Positions 15,107 through 22,379 of a stretch of DNA of 33,839 nt are shown here, piece after piece. The notes below the pieces were generated by a model, which did not search any database, was not told the DNA's origin, and worked only from the letters and a program-made list of their open reading frames with translations. The translations under genes and the position numbers were made by a program. The first letter of the stretch is position 1. Every line of letters starts with the position of its first letter. The stretch spans positions 1,088,315-1,122,153 of the forward strand of contig EQ973344.1 of assembly GCA_000158655.1 (NCBI GenBank). Direction: 5' to 3'. Source of the DNA: [Clostridium] methylpentosum DSM 5476. GTDB lineage: Bacteria > Bacillota > Clostridia > Oscillospirales > Ruminococcaceae.

Positions 15107-15790
15107 TCAGTCCCCCAGTGGCCCAAAGAATTTGGAGCAGTTCCCCTCTTCGACAAACGCGCGGAAACTGGTGATGTAACCGTCAGCCTCCGCCCGGAAG
15201 GAGGGCTCGAGGTGGCGGTGAGCCTCGTCGTACACTCCGAAATACCCCATGCCAGCCGATTTGGCCCCCTTGAGGGGAATGTAGATGTCCTCAAACACCG
15301 CGCAGTCGGAGGGCGCGGCGCCGAGTTTGCCGGCGCAGTGCAGGTAGATATCCGGCTGGTACTTGCCCACCCCGACCTCGTCGCTGAAAACCAGCGCGTC
15401 AAAATAATCGTATACCCCGTTTGCGCGCAGCCCGGTCTCACACAGGTCGGGAAAGCAGGAGGTCGCCACCCCGAGCTTCACTCCCCTCTGCTTGAGCTCT
15501 GAGAGCAGCGTCCGCGCCCCCTCCTTGAGCCGGACCTCCTGCGCGTAGTAGCCGCGGGCGATGTCCATCCACAGCACCTTAAGGGCTTCAGGGGTGATGT
15601 CGAGGTCATATTCCTCAATGGTGTATACCGCCGACTCGGCTGTGGTCATATGGGCGATCTTTTGGTAATAGTCGGGGCGCACCTGAAACCCGAGGCGTGC
15701 GGAAAAGGTGTGGTCCACCTTGTCCCACACCCAGGTGGAGTCGAGAAGGGTGCCGTCCATGTCAAAAATCGCCGCTTTGTAATTGCTCAT
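15107..15790 (-). CDS. HAD-superfamily hydrolase (phosphatase, beta-phosphoglucomutase/phosphoglycolate type)
   Basis: 227 residues, cytosolic. Motif I is FDMDGTLLDS with nucleophile D10 and acid/base D12; motif II is LGVATSCF (about 115-122, with T/S); motif III/IV is VFSDEVGVGKYQPDIY and CAVFEDIYIPLKGAK. The four-helix cap lies between about 15 and 85 (subfamily IA). Substrates of this family are small phosphorylated sugars or nucleotides; which one is unknown. The ATG at 15790 follows AAGGAG. First gene of a two-gene unit with the AEC permease, only 34 bp from the divergent RluA-type gene. Confidence 0.9.
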   Translation of the reverse strand: MSNYKAAIFDMDGTLLDSTWVWDKVDHTFSARLGFQVRPDYYQKIAHMTTAESAVYTIEEYDLDITPEALKVLWMDIARGYYAQEVRLKEGARTLLSELKQRGVKLGVATSCFPDLCETGLRANGVYDYFDALVFSDEVGVGKYQPDIYLHCAGKLGAAPSDCAVFEDIYIPLKGAKSAGMGYFGVYDEAHRHLEPSFRAEADGYITSFRAFVEEGNCSKFFGPLGD

Positions 15791-15824
15791 CAGCCAATCT
15801 CCTTACTTCAGATAGGATAAATTA

Positions 15825-16724
15825 ATGGAAAGAATACTACTTGTAAACATTTCAGTTCCCGCCCAGGTGGAAACCATCCTGCGCCGCGAGCTTCAGCTCT
15901 CAACACGGATAATCCGCCAACTCAAGCGGATTCCCGGCGGGATCACCCTCGACGGGATGCCTGCCCGGGTGACCGACAGCGCCCGGTCGGGCCAGGAGCT
16001 GCGCCTGCTGCTCCAAACCGGGGAAGCGTCGTCCCAAAGCATCCGCCCTGTCCCCGGACCGTTTGACATCGCCTATGAGGACGACGACCTGCTGCTGGTC
16101 AACAAGCCGGCCGGAACGCCGGTGCACCCCTCCCCAGGGCACTATGAGGACAGCCTGGCAAACTATTCCGCGTGGCAGTACGCCCAGCGGAGAGAACAGC
16201 TGGTGTTCCGCCCGGTCAACCGGCTCGACCGAGGGACCTCCGGCCTGCTCTGCGTCGCCAAAAACGCCCACGCGCAGGCGCGGCTGTCCCAACAGCTCCA
16301 CACCGGGGCATTCGAGCGGATTTACTATGCCGTTGTCTGCGGCGCACCCTCCCCCGCCGCCGGGACGATCGACCTCCCCATCGGGCGGACGCCGGGCAGC
16401 GTGCTCAAACGCCGGGTGGACCCGCAGGGCGCGCGGGCGGTCACCCATTACGAGACAGTCCGAGTAAATGGAGCGTATACCCTGCTCAAAATCCGGCTGG
16501 AAACAGGGCGCACCCATCAAATTCGGGTGCACTTTGCCCATCTCGGCTGCCCGCTCTTTGGGGACTTTCTCTACGGCACCGAGCGGCGGGATGTTGTGGA
16601 GGGGCACGCGCTCCATTCGGGGGAAATCCGGCTGCTGCACCCCATCAGCGGGGAGGAAATCCGCTGCAGCGTCCCCCTCCCCGCCTATATGGAAAACCTG
16701 ATGGACAACCGCTGTACGAAGTGA
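15825..16724 (+). CDS. RluA-family pseudouridine synthase
   Basis: 299 residues. An S4-like N-terminal region (about 12-60, TRIIRQLKRIPGGITLDGM) precedes the catalytic domain: YEDDDLLLVNKPAG (84-97), VNRLDRGTSGLLC (131-143, catalytic D136), the ETGRTHQIRVHFAHLGCPL segment near 225 and DFLYG near 250. It isomerises uridine to pseudouridine in rRNA or tRNA. The ATG at 15825 has only a weak site (TAGGAT). Divergent from the HAD gene. Its target uridine cannot be decided among RluA-type paralogues. A degenerate tandem array begins about 110 bp after its stop. Confidence 0.92.
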   Translation: MERILLVNISVPAQVETILRRELQLSTRIIRQLKRIPGGITLDGMPARVTDSARSGQELRLLLQTGEASSQSIRPVPGPFDIAYEDDDLLLVNKPAGTPVHPSPGHYEDSLANYSAWQYAQRREQLVFRPVNRLDRGTSGLLCVAKNAHAQARLSQQLHTGAFERIYYAVVCGAPSPAAGTIDLPIGRTPGSVLKRRVDPQGARAVTHYETVRVNGAYTLLKIRLETGRTHQIRVHFAHLGCPLFGDFLYGTERRDVVEGHALHSGEIRLLHPISGEEIRCSVPLPAYMENLMDNRCTK

Positions 16725-16835
16725 TCCACTCACGCAACGGGAAGCCGGTGTCTCTGCCGTCCCCGCCGAAAAGAGAACCCGCCTGGAAACGGTCCGTCCA
16801 AGTTTATCTGCCATATCCATTGAAACCCGTGAACG

Positions 16836-17346
16836 AATGGCGGAGAGATCCCCCTCCGAAAGGGTCATCTGCGGGGTGCCGTCAGCTGGTTCTGTTGACT
16901 CATCCCTTCGAGGTCTACACCTGAATAAGGAATAGATCTCCCCTCAGACAGAGGCACTTGCACGGTGTTGTCAGCTGGTTCTGCTGACTCATTTCATCGA
17001 GCTCCACGCCTGAAAGAGGAGTAGACGCTCTTCAGATCGGGCACCTGCGCGGTGCCGTCAGCTGGTTCTCTGCTGACTCATTCCATCGGGGGCCACGCCT
17101 GAATGAGGAGCAGATACTCCTCACATAGGACATCCATGCAGTACCATTAGCTGGTTTTGCTGACTTATCCTTTCGAGGTCCATGCCTAAATGAGGAGTAG
17201 ATCTTCTCTCAGACAGAGGCACTTGCGCGGTGCCGCCGGCTGGTTCTGCTAGCTCAGCCCATCGGGGCGCTCGCCTGAATGAGGAGCAGCTGCCCCCTCA
17301 GATAGAGTCACCTGGGGCGTGTCGCCAACCTACCGAGGCCTTCTCA
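16836..17346 (-). repeat. Degenerate tandem array (87-89 bp units) resembling the thiN 3' end
   Basis: Five units and partial flanking ones are spaced 89, 87, 89 and 89 bp, measured at the shared word AGCTGG (16884, 16973, 17060, 17149, 17238). Each has a GTCAGC-loop-GCTGAC hairpin, decaying in units 4 and 5, then CTCAT, and a GAGGAGCAG-like block. Read on the minus strand, units encode variants of G-T-x-Q-V-x-L-S-E-G: GTPQMTLSEG (near 16870), VQVPLSEG, GTAQVP and GDTPQVTLSEG (near 17310). The real end of the adjacent thiamine pyrophosphokinase is GSTAQVTLSEG, in phase with the array. Either the array grew from the thiN tail, or a REP-like element family supplied that tail. The stretch 16725-16835 holds nothing else. 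Confidence 0.8.
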
Positions 17347-17979
17347 CTAATCCCGCGCTTGTATGGCGAGCAGATACCCTTCGGAGAGCGTCACCTGGGC
17401 GGTGCTGCCCAAAAAGACATTGCTCACCCCGCGGGAAATGCCGAGCGGCAGGGTGGCGTTGTCCAGCGGATATTGAAGGCCGGAGGTCGTCACCCCGGAA
17501 CAGTCGGTGACCGGGATGAGCGAGACGAGCGCGCCCCGCCTGCCCTGGAGGGTAGCCGGCCCGCAGAGCATCCGGATTTCATTGTGCTCGTCCACAACCG
17601 CCGCATCGATTCCCGCGTCGAGCAGGCTGCGCAGCAGCAGGATGTTGGAAATGGTGTGGTCGAGCCGGGAACCGGTCGCGGCGAGAAACAGAATGCTGTC
17701 TGCCCCCCGGTCGAGCGCCGCCTCCACCGCGAGCTCGGTGTCGGTGTAGTCCTTTTCGGGCGGATAGGACAGCACCTCGATCTGTCCCAAAATCTGCGCT
17801 TCGGTCAGGTCTTCCTCCACCGAATCAAAATCGCCTACCACAAGGTCGGGCGCGATCTCCATCCGGACCGCGTGGTCGTAGCCGCTGTCCGCGCAGATAA
17901 TAAAATCATCCGGCCGGATGTACTGCCGGATGATGTCGTCGCTTTGAATGCTTCCCCCTGCCAGTATGACTGCTCTCAT
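17347..17979 (-). CDS. thiN: Thiamine pyrophosphokinase (thiamine diphosphokinase)
   Basis: Transfers pyrophosphate from ATP to thiamine, giving TPP. 210 residues match the usual length. Visible are FIICADSGYDHA (about 26-37), PDLVVGDFDSV (about 44-54), PPEKDYTDTELAVE (near 77) and the ATGSRLDHTISN segment (near 100), all characteristic of the TPK catalytic domain; the C-terminal TPK_B1-like part ends QVTLSEGYLLAI. The ATG at 17979 follows GAGGAGG; a longer in-frame start lies upstream of the promoter and is rejected. Monocistronic. No TPP riboswitch is seen. The 3' end abuts the tandem array, whose units resemble it. Confidence 0.93.
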   Translation of the reverse strand: MRAVILAGGSIQSDDIIRQYIRPDDFIICADSGYDHAVRMEIAPDLVVGDFDSVEEDLTEAQILGQIEVLSYPPEKDYTDTELAVEAALDRGADSILFLAATGSRLDHTISNILLLRSLLDAGIDAAVVDEHNEIRMLCGPATLQGRRGALVSLIPVTDCSGVTTSGLQYPLDNATLPLGISRGVSNVFLGSTAQVTLSEGYLLAIQARD

Positions 17980-18006
17980 GTTGGCACCTCCTCTGTATTC
18001 TCTCTT

Positions 18007-18035
18007 ATTATACCTTCTCACAGATTTTTTGACAA
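18007..18035 (-). promoter_or_regulatory. Sigma-A-type promoter of thiN
   Basis: Minus-strand TTGTCA (18030-18035), 17-bp spacer, consensus TATAAT (18007-18012), 28 bp before the start codon. Confidence 0.8.
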
Positions 18036-18305
18036 GGAGGGATTGCGAGCAGTATGGCGGCGTTCTCCCCCGCACGAGTCAGCCGAGCCTGTGCCTGTAG
18101 GGAAAACCAGTGGATTCCCGGCGTGCGAAAGATTTTTTGCATCTGTCCCAGAACCGCCGGACACCATACCCTGTCAATCCACACACGATTGAAGAGCAAT
18201 CACAGGTATCCTTCCCAGCTTAGAAAAGTTCTTTTAAATTTAAAGCCCCACCACACAGGCATCAGATGGCTGAAGTCCATTTGAGCCCCGGCACAAAAAG
18301 ACAGG
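18036..18305. other. Gene-free stretch between thiN promoter and terminator
   Basis: Nothing recognisable apart from the flanking promoter and terminator. Open frames here have no ribosome binding site. Confidence 0.4.
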
Positions 18306-18346
18306 ACAAAAGGGCGCCGTTGCTGAAGCGGCGCCCTTTTGTCCTT
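18306..18346 (-). terminator. Terminator of the metallophosphoesterase gene
   Basis: 16-bp perfect arms GGACAAAAGGGCGCCG (18306-18321) and its reverse complement (18331-18346) around a 9-nt loop, with T-runs built into both arms so it can work in both directions. It is 90 bp past the gene's stop codon. Confidence 0.85.
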
Positions 18347-18436
18347 CATTGATTCGGATGTACCCCAGCAACTGACTAGAGAAAACAGCGGTTTGACGCA
18401 GAGCGCCGGGGTGCCGGAGGAGGGGGAAAAAACAGG

Positions 18437-21250
18437 TTATTTGCTGCGTCTGCTTTTGCGGTGCGCTGCCACAGCGAGAGCCGCAAGGCCTGCGAGGACT
18501 GCGAGTGGAAGCGCTGCGCTGTCGCCTGTTCTGGGGCTGGAACTGCTGGCGGTTGCAGCTTTGTCCCCAGTATAGTCGAATGTAAGGGTGGTTTCAGGTG
18601 TTTTGGGACTGCTGGAGGAGATCGGGACAAGAGCGGCTTTTGCAGCGGAAACTGCCTCTACTGCCGCATCCACTCTGTCCTGATCATCCACACTGAGGGC
18701 ACTGTCTGCTAAGAGCTGTTCTGCTTCAGCGACAGCGGAATTAAACGCCTCTACACTCTGGAGGGTGTAGCCCGAGAGATCGAGTGCGCGCGCCTCAGAG
18801 ACAGCCGAAGCGAGCAGCGTCTTGTCCGCTTTGAGGCGGAGGTTGAGCATCGCATCGAGCAGTCTGTCCGCAACGGGCTGGATATCCGACGCCATCGCAT
18901 CGGGATCGCTGTTGACTGCCGCAGCCGCCTGTTGTGCAGCGGAGAACTCCTGCTTGCCAGCTTCGATGTAGCTGTCGAGCCGGTTGCCAATCGACTCCGC
19001 CTGCGCGAGGAGAAGGGAGAGTTGGGTCTTGTCTCCGGCGACGAACCCGAATTTATGGATTTCGGTCATCAGCTGCATCCAGGCGTCATCCACCTGCTGT
19101 TGAGTTGCAGAGGCATTTGCGCTGACTTGTTTGGCGTTGTCAAATGCCTGCTGGAAACTCTGCTGAACCGAGGGGATGAGGGCGTCGAGCTGGCCATCGT
19201 CGACAAGTCCCTGAGCATAGTCAATCACCCGGTCGAGGATGGTCTTGTTCACCTTGTCAAGGGCATTGATCATTTCGACCGCAGCGGCGAGCTTATCCGC
19301 GTTGGCGAAATCCGCTTTGACATCTTCCGGAAGGGCCGCAAAGCGCTCTGCGAGGTCAAGGACAGTTTCTTTGTCCGCGAGGGTAATTGTCTCGGGGAGG
19401 GCGTCGATGCCGCGGACAATGTGGAGGATCTCCTGCTGCGCCTCTGCTGCTGCGGAGGGCTGTGCGCCTTCAAAGCGGGTGGCAAAATCAAAGTCAAATT
19501 CTGTGTAGTTGCCCTGGCCGGTCATATAGTTGACGTCAAAGAAGGTCTTGTCCTCCAGCGGGAGGGTGTAGGCATAGGGGGAGAAGGTGGAGAGGTTGAT
19601 TTTGTTGTGAGCCTCGTCAAACTCGGCGAATTTGAGGAAGGCGTTGCCTCCGTTGTAGGCGAACTGGTAGTCTGCGAGAACGCTGATGACCTGGTTGCCC
19701 GCGTCGTTGACGAGGATTTCCTCCCCGGCGCCGTGGCTGTGGCCGCCGATCAGGAAAAAGACCTGGTTGTAGCGCTTGACGATGTTCCAGATTTCCTGCC
19801 CATTGCTGCTCAGGCGGATGTCGCTCGGCGAGGCGTCGGAGCAGTTCTGCACATCGTGGCTGGTGACGATGGTTGGATAGTTCTGGTGGGTGGAGAGGAC
19901 GTTTTCAAACCAGGCGGTTTCAGCCTTATCGGTGACGTGTCTCATCGAGAGGTTGACCGCGAGGTAGGTGTAGCTTCCCGCCTCATAGGTGATGTAGGAG
20001 CTGCAGCCGGATGGGGAGTATTGAGTGCCGTTTTGTTGGACCATCCTGCCAAACTCGCTGTTCGGGCCGAAGTTGTCGAGGTAGACGGGGTAGTCGTGGT
20101 TGCCCGGCTGCTCGAGGAACTGAATCCCCGCCTGTGGCAGCTTGGTGAAAATCCTCTTCGCAGTGTCCCACTGCGCGTCGTCATACCAGTTTTCCACGAT
20201 GTCGCCGAGGCTGACGACTGCGGCGAGGTTGGTGCGGTCCTTGTTGTCAATCAGCCAGTCCATCGCAGTGTCAATGACATTGCCTTTGAATTTCACGGTG
20301 TTCTGGGTGTCGGGGAGGAACACCATGTTGTAGCTGCCGCCCGCGGTGATCGAGAAATCGCGGTTGCTGCCGTATTCGCCGAGGTACTGCTCCGGGTTGG
20401 GAATAATCCAGTCGGACTTTTTAAGCACGCCGTCGGTGATGCGCACCTGCTGGTAACTGCCGCGTCCGAATCTGCTCAGGACCCCATTCCATTGGCTCGA
20501 GCCGATGCGGAAACGGCCGTCGTTCGGGTCGGCGTACATGCCGGTCATTTCGTCGCTGACATAGTCGCGGAACGCCTCGCAGCCGTTGATGTAGGTTTTA
20601 ATCACATGGTTGTCCGAGACAATGGCGATGTGGTACCACACGCCGCCCTTATCCATCGAGACCGACCAGGCGGCCGAGCTCATCGTGTGGCTGTCCTGCT
20701 TGTTGGCAGTGGTGTACTGGAGTTCTTTGCAGTTGGAGATCGCCACGCTCATGGTGCCGAGTTCCTTTTCACCCATGCTGGTGCAGTCCCCCTGGCGGGC
20801 GAGCAGGCCCATCCAGGCGTCCGAGGTGGTGAAGTCGGCGGGAAGCTTGTAGACAAATTCGATGGTGTAGCCGTTTTCAAAGGTTTCCTGGTTGATCGGC
20901 GCATTCGAAACGGTGATGAAGTCGCCGCCGTGGGTGCGGTCGGTCCACGTAAGGCTTCCGCTCGTTCCGTCGTACATTTTGTCCTCGGTGAAGCTCATGT
21001 AGGGGGTGACGTCGGTTTCCCCGTTGTAGGTTTGCAGCTCAATGGTGTTGCCGTTGCCGCTGCTGTCGCGCAGGGTAAGGTCGCCAGTTGCAAGGCTGCC
21101 CGACGCGACTGAGCTTCGCTCAAACCTCCAGTCGGCGGCAACCCTGGGCTGGTCTTCCGCTGCGGACGCCTGGACAAGCGCGCTGCCCGAGGTGGCGAGC
21201 ACTGCCGCCGCTGCAAAGACACAGAGCGCAGATTTCAATTTCTTGTTCAT
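18437..21250 (-). CDS. Wall-anchored LamG-metallophosphoesterase with SPRTG sorting signal
   Basis: 937-residue secreted protein. Signal peptide about 1-30 (VFAAAAVLATSGSALVQASA). A LamG/concanavalin-like jelly roll spans about 40-275. A calcineurin-like phosphoesterase domain spans about 305-580, with metal motifs PDTQ (313-316), GD (349-350), GNHD (383-386), SH (464-465) and GGHSH (502-506). About 600-880 is helical and repeat-like, similar to FIVAR modules (DKTQLSLLLAQAESIGNRL; DKTLLASAVSEARALDL). The C-terminus is a sorting signal: SPRTGD (905-910), a membrane helix (about 912-929) and the basic tail RKSRRSK. It is probably fixed to the wall by a sortase and acts on a phosphorylated extracellular substrate, perhaps a glycan, nucleotide or teichoic acid; this is inferred. 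ATG at 21250 follows AAAGGAG. Confidence 0.92.
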   Translation of the reverse strand: MNKKLKSALCVFAAAAVLATSGSALVQASAAEDQPRVAADWRFERSSVASGSLATGDLTLRDSSGNGNTIELQTYNGETDVTPYMSFTEDKMYDGTSGSLTWTDRTHGGDFITVSNAPINQETFENGYTIEFVYKLPADFTTSDAWMGLLARQGDCTSMGEKELGTMSVAISNCKELQYTTANKQDSHTMSSAAWSVSMDKGGVWYHIAIVSDNHVIKTYINGCEAFRDYVSDEMTGMYADPNDGRFRIGSSQWNGVLSRFGRGSYQQVRITDGVLKKSDWIIPNPEQYLGEYGSNRDFSITAGGSYNMVFLPDTQNTVKFKGNVIDTAMDWLIDNKDRTNLAAVVSLGDIVENWYDDAQWDTAKRIFTKLPQAGIQFLEQPGNHDYPVYLDNFGPNSEFGRMVQQNGTQYSPSGCSSYITYEAGSYTYLAVNLSMRHVTDKAETAWFENVLSTHQNYPTIVTSHDVQNCSDASPSDIRLSSNGQEIWNIVKRYNQVFFLIGGHSHGAGEEILVNDAGNQVISVLADYQFAYNGGNAFLKFAEFDEAHNKINLSTFSPYAYTLPLEDKTFFDVNYMTGQGNYTEFDFDFATRFEGAQPSAAAEAQQEILHIVRGIDALPETITLADKETVLDLAERFAALPEDVKADFANADKLAAAVEMINALDKVNKTILDRVIDYAQGLVDDGQLDALIPSVQQSFQQAFDNAKQVSANASATQQQVDDAWMQLMTEIHKFGFVAGDKTQLSLLLAQAESIGNRLDSYIEAGKQEFSAAQQAAAAVNSDPDAMASDIQPVADRLLDAMLNLRLKADKTLLASAVSEARALDLSGYTLQSVEAFNSAVAEAEQLLADSALSVDDQDRVDAAVEAVSAAKAALVPISSSSPKTPETTLTFDYTGDKAATASSSSPRTGDSAALPLAVLAGLAALAVAAHRKSRRSK

Positions 21251-21343
21251 GGATTCAAATTCTCCTTTCTGGTGATGGCTCCAGTGTACCACAGCCAGAT
21301 TTGGGGCAGGTTCGGCTGTTGTTAAGCCTGGGTATTGTTTGTG

Positions 21344-21517
21344 TTAATCCTCCGGCGGGAGCTCGATCTCCCCGTTTTGCTGTTCAAACTGCTCGATATA
21401 CCTGCGTAGTACATAGAGTATTTGACCATTCCCTGAACGCCCCTCACACTTTGCAACATAATGTAATTTGTAATGAAGCTCATTGTCGATGCGAATTCCT
21501 AAATGTTTGTCTTTCAT
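21344..21517 (-). CDS. Small Arc-type ribbon-helix-helix-like protein
   Basis: 57 residues, too short for most gene finders: it begins KDKHLGIRIDNELHYKL, where LGIRID could be the DNA-contacting strand, then a helix (HYVAKCEGRS), GNGQILYVLRRYIEQFE and a charged tail ending ELPPED. The pattern of a short strand, helix, turn (GRSGN) and helix is that of Arc/MetJ-type ribbon-helix-helix repressors. The ATG at 21517 has GAGG at 8 nt. It lies between the large phosphoesterase gene (same strand) and a divergent SLOG protein, and the intergenic DNA contains a palindrome that would fit an RHS operator. I would expect it to regulate itself and the divergent gene. Confidence 0.78.
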   Translation of the reverse strand: MKDKHLGIRIDNELHYKLHYVAKCEGRSGNGQILYVLRRYIEQFEQQNGEIELPPED

Positions 21518-21572
21518 AATAATTCCTCTTTTTAAATTAGATTTGACTTAAAATATCTATCTATGTATTTAT

Positions 21573-21624
21573 TTTAAGTACATAATGAGTTATAATGTTA
21601 TAAGTGTACTTAGTTTAAGTACAC
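21573..21624. promoter_or_regulatory. Palindromic operator candidate in the RHS/SLOG intergenic region
   Basis: GTGTACTTA (21604-21612) and TAAGTACAC (21616-21624) form a perfect 9-bp inverted repeat with a 3-bp centre. A 10-bp copy of the half-site, TTTAAGTACA, occurs at 21573-21582 and again at 21614-21623, 41 bp apart (about four helical turns). A plus-strand TATAAT (21591-21596) lies between the copies, with a weak -35 region. Confidence 0.65.
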
Positions 21625-21648
21625 AATATTTTGAAAAGAGGTATCTTT

Positions 21649-22140
21649 ATGAAAATAACCTGCTGTTTTACAGGGCACCGAAGTATTTCTCCAAATGTTA
21701 AAAAGAAAATAGAAAAACGCTTTGAAAACGAGATTATTCATCTCGTTGATCAAGGCGTAACAACATTTTTATGTGGCGGGGCATTGGGGTTTGATACACT
21801 CGCAGCTCACTGTGTATTAAGATTGAAACAACATTACCCTCAGGTTCAACTATGGCTCGTGCTGCCCTGCCGGAATCAGGCAGAGGGCTGGGCGGAATCC
21901 GACCGCGTTGTATACGACCAGATCAAACGGCAGGCTGACCGCGTCATCTACACATCCGATACTTACTGGCCGGGCTGCATGCACAAACGAAACCGGTTTC
22001 TCGCAGATCACAGCTATTGGTGTATCTGCTATTTAAACCAGCCTGGAGGCGGTACTCGATACACGGTGGAAACCTGTCTCCAAAAGGGAGTCCGGGTGAT
22101 CAATCTGGCGGATGAGACGCCAAGCCGTGGCGACCAATGA
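21649..22140 (+). CDS. SLOG-superfamily protein, YpsA/DUF1273-like
   Basis: 163 residues, cytosolic. It starts KITCCFTGHRSI, the characteristic FTGHR of the YpsA/DUF1273-type SLOG proteins, and continues with FLCGGALGFDTLAA (about 41-54, nucleotide/ligand-binding loop), WLVLPCRNQAEGW, and YLNQPGGGTRYTV near the end. SLOG domains bind nucleotide-like ligands; the role of this subgroup is unsettled. I prefer the ATG at 21649 (AGAGG upstream) over an in-frame TTG at 21631. The upstream region and the first 200 bases are clearly more AT-rich than the second half and the neighbours, so the gene may be a recent acquisition or mosaic. A perfect bidirectional terminator follows. Confidence 0.85.
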   Translation: MKITCCFTGHRSISPNVKKKIEKRFENEIIHLVDQGVTTFLCGGALGFDTLAAHCVLRLKQHYPQVQLWLVLPCRNQAEGWAESDRVVYDQIKRQADRVIYTSDTYWPGCMHKRNRFLADHSYWCICYLNQPGGGTRYTVETCLQKGVRVINLADETPSRGDQ

Positions 22141-22230
22141 GAGATCGTTCCGCGCGCTTCAAAGGATTTTGAGGGAACCAGGTAGAAAACCCTTTTAACG
22201 CTATGTTTCCCCGTTCTCTCCGCCTGATAA

Positions 22231-22267
22231 AAAACATGGCGCAGCCTGTTCGGCTGCGCCATGTTTT
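22231..22267 (+). terminator. Bidirectional terminator between the SLOG gene and fabV
   Basis: 16-bp perfect arms AAAACATGGCGCAGCC (22231-22246) and GGCTGCGCCATGTTTT (22252-22267) with a 5-nt loop. T-runs are built into both arms, so it can serve both converging genes. Confidence 0.88.
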
Positions 22268-22379
22268 GAAACGCTGTCCCCCTCCCAACCTAGACACGCA
22301 GCCCAGCTGGGAAAGTGAAACGAAAAGGACATTCTCTGCGGGCCGCGTTTCCTGCCAACACGCAGATTTTATTTCCCAG

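Noticed and set aside
14147-15502. A 451-codon open frame on the plus strand
   Set aside because: Antisense to the AEC permease and HAD genes, whose family motifs decide the real strand.
15900-16868. A 322-codon minus-strand frame beginning MTLSEGDL
   Set aside because: Antisense to the RluA-type gene. Its first residues look like the ThiN tail only because the repeat array begins there.
16876-17330. CRISPR array
   Set aside because: The unit is 87-89 bp, the whole unit is degenerate and no constant repeat of 23-40 bp alternates with unique spacers. No cas gene is present.
17980-18436. TPP riboswitch upstream of thiN
   Set aside because: The leader is only about 25 nt and the conserved THI-box words are absent.
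18932-21112. A 726-codon open frame antisense to the metallophosphoesterase
   Set aside because: It lacks a ribosome binding site and protein-like composition, and results from the codon bias of the true gene on the other strand, which shows clear domain motifs.
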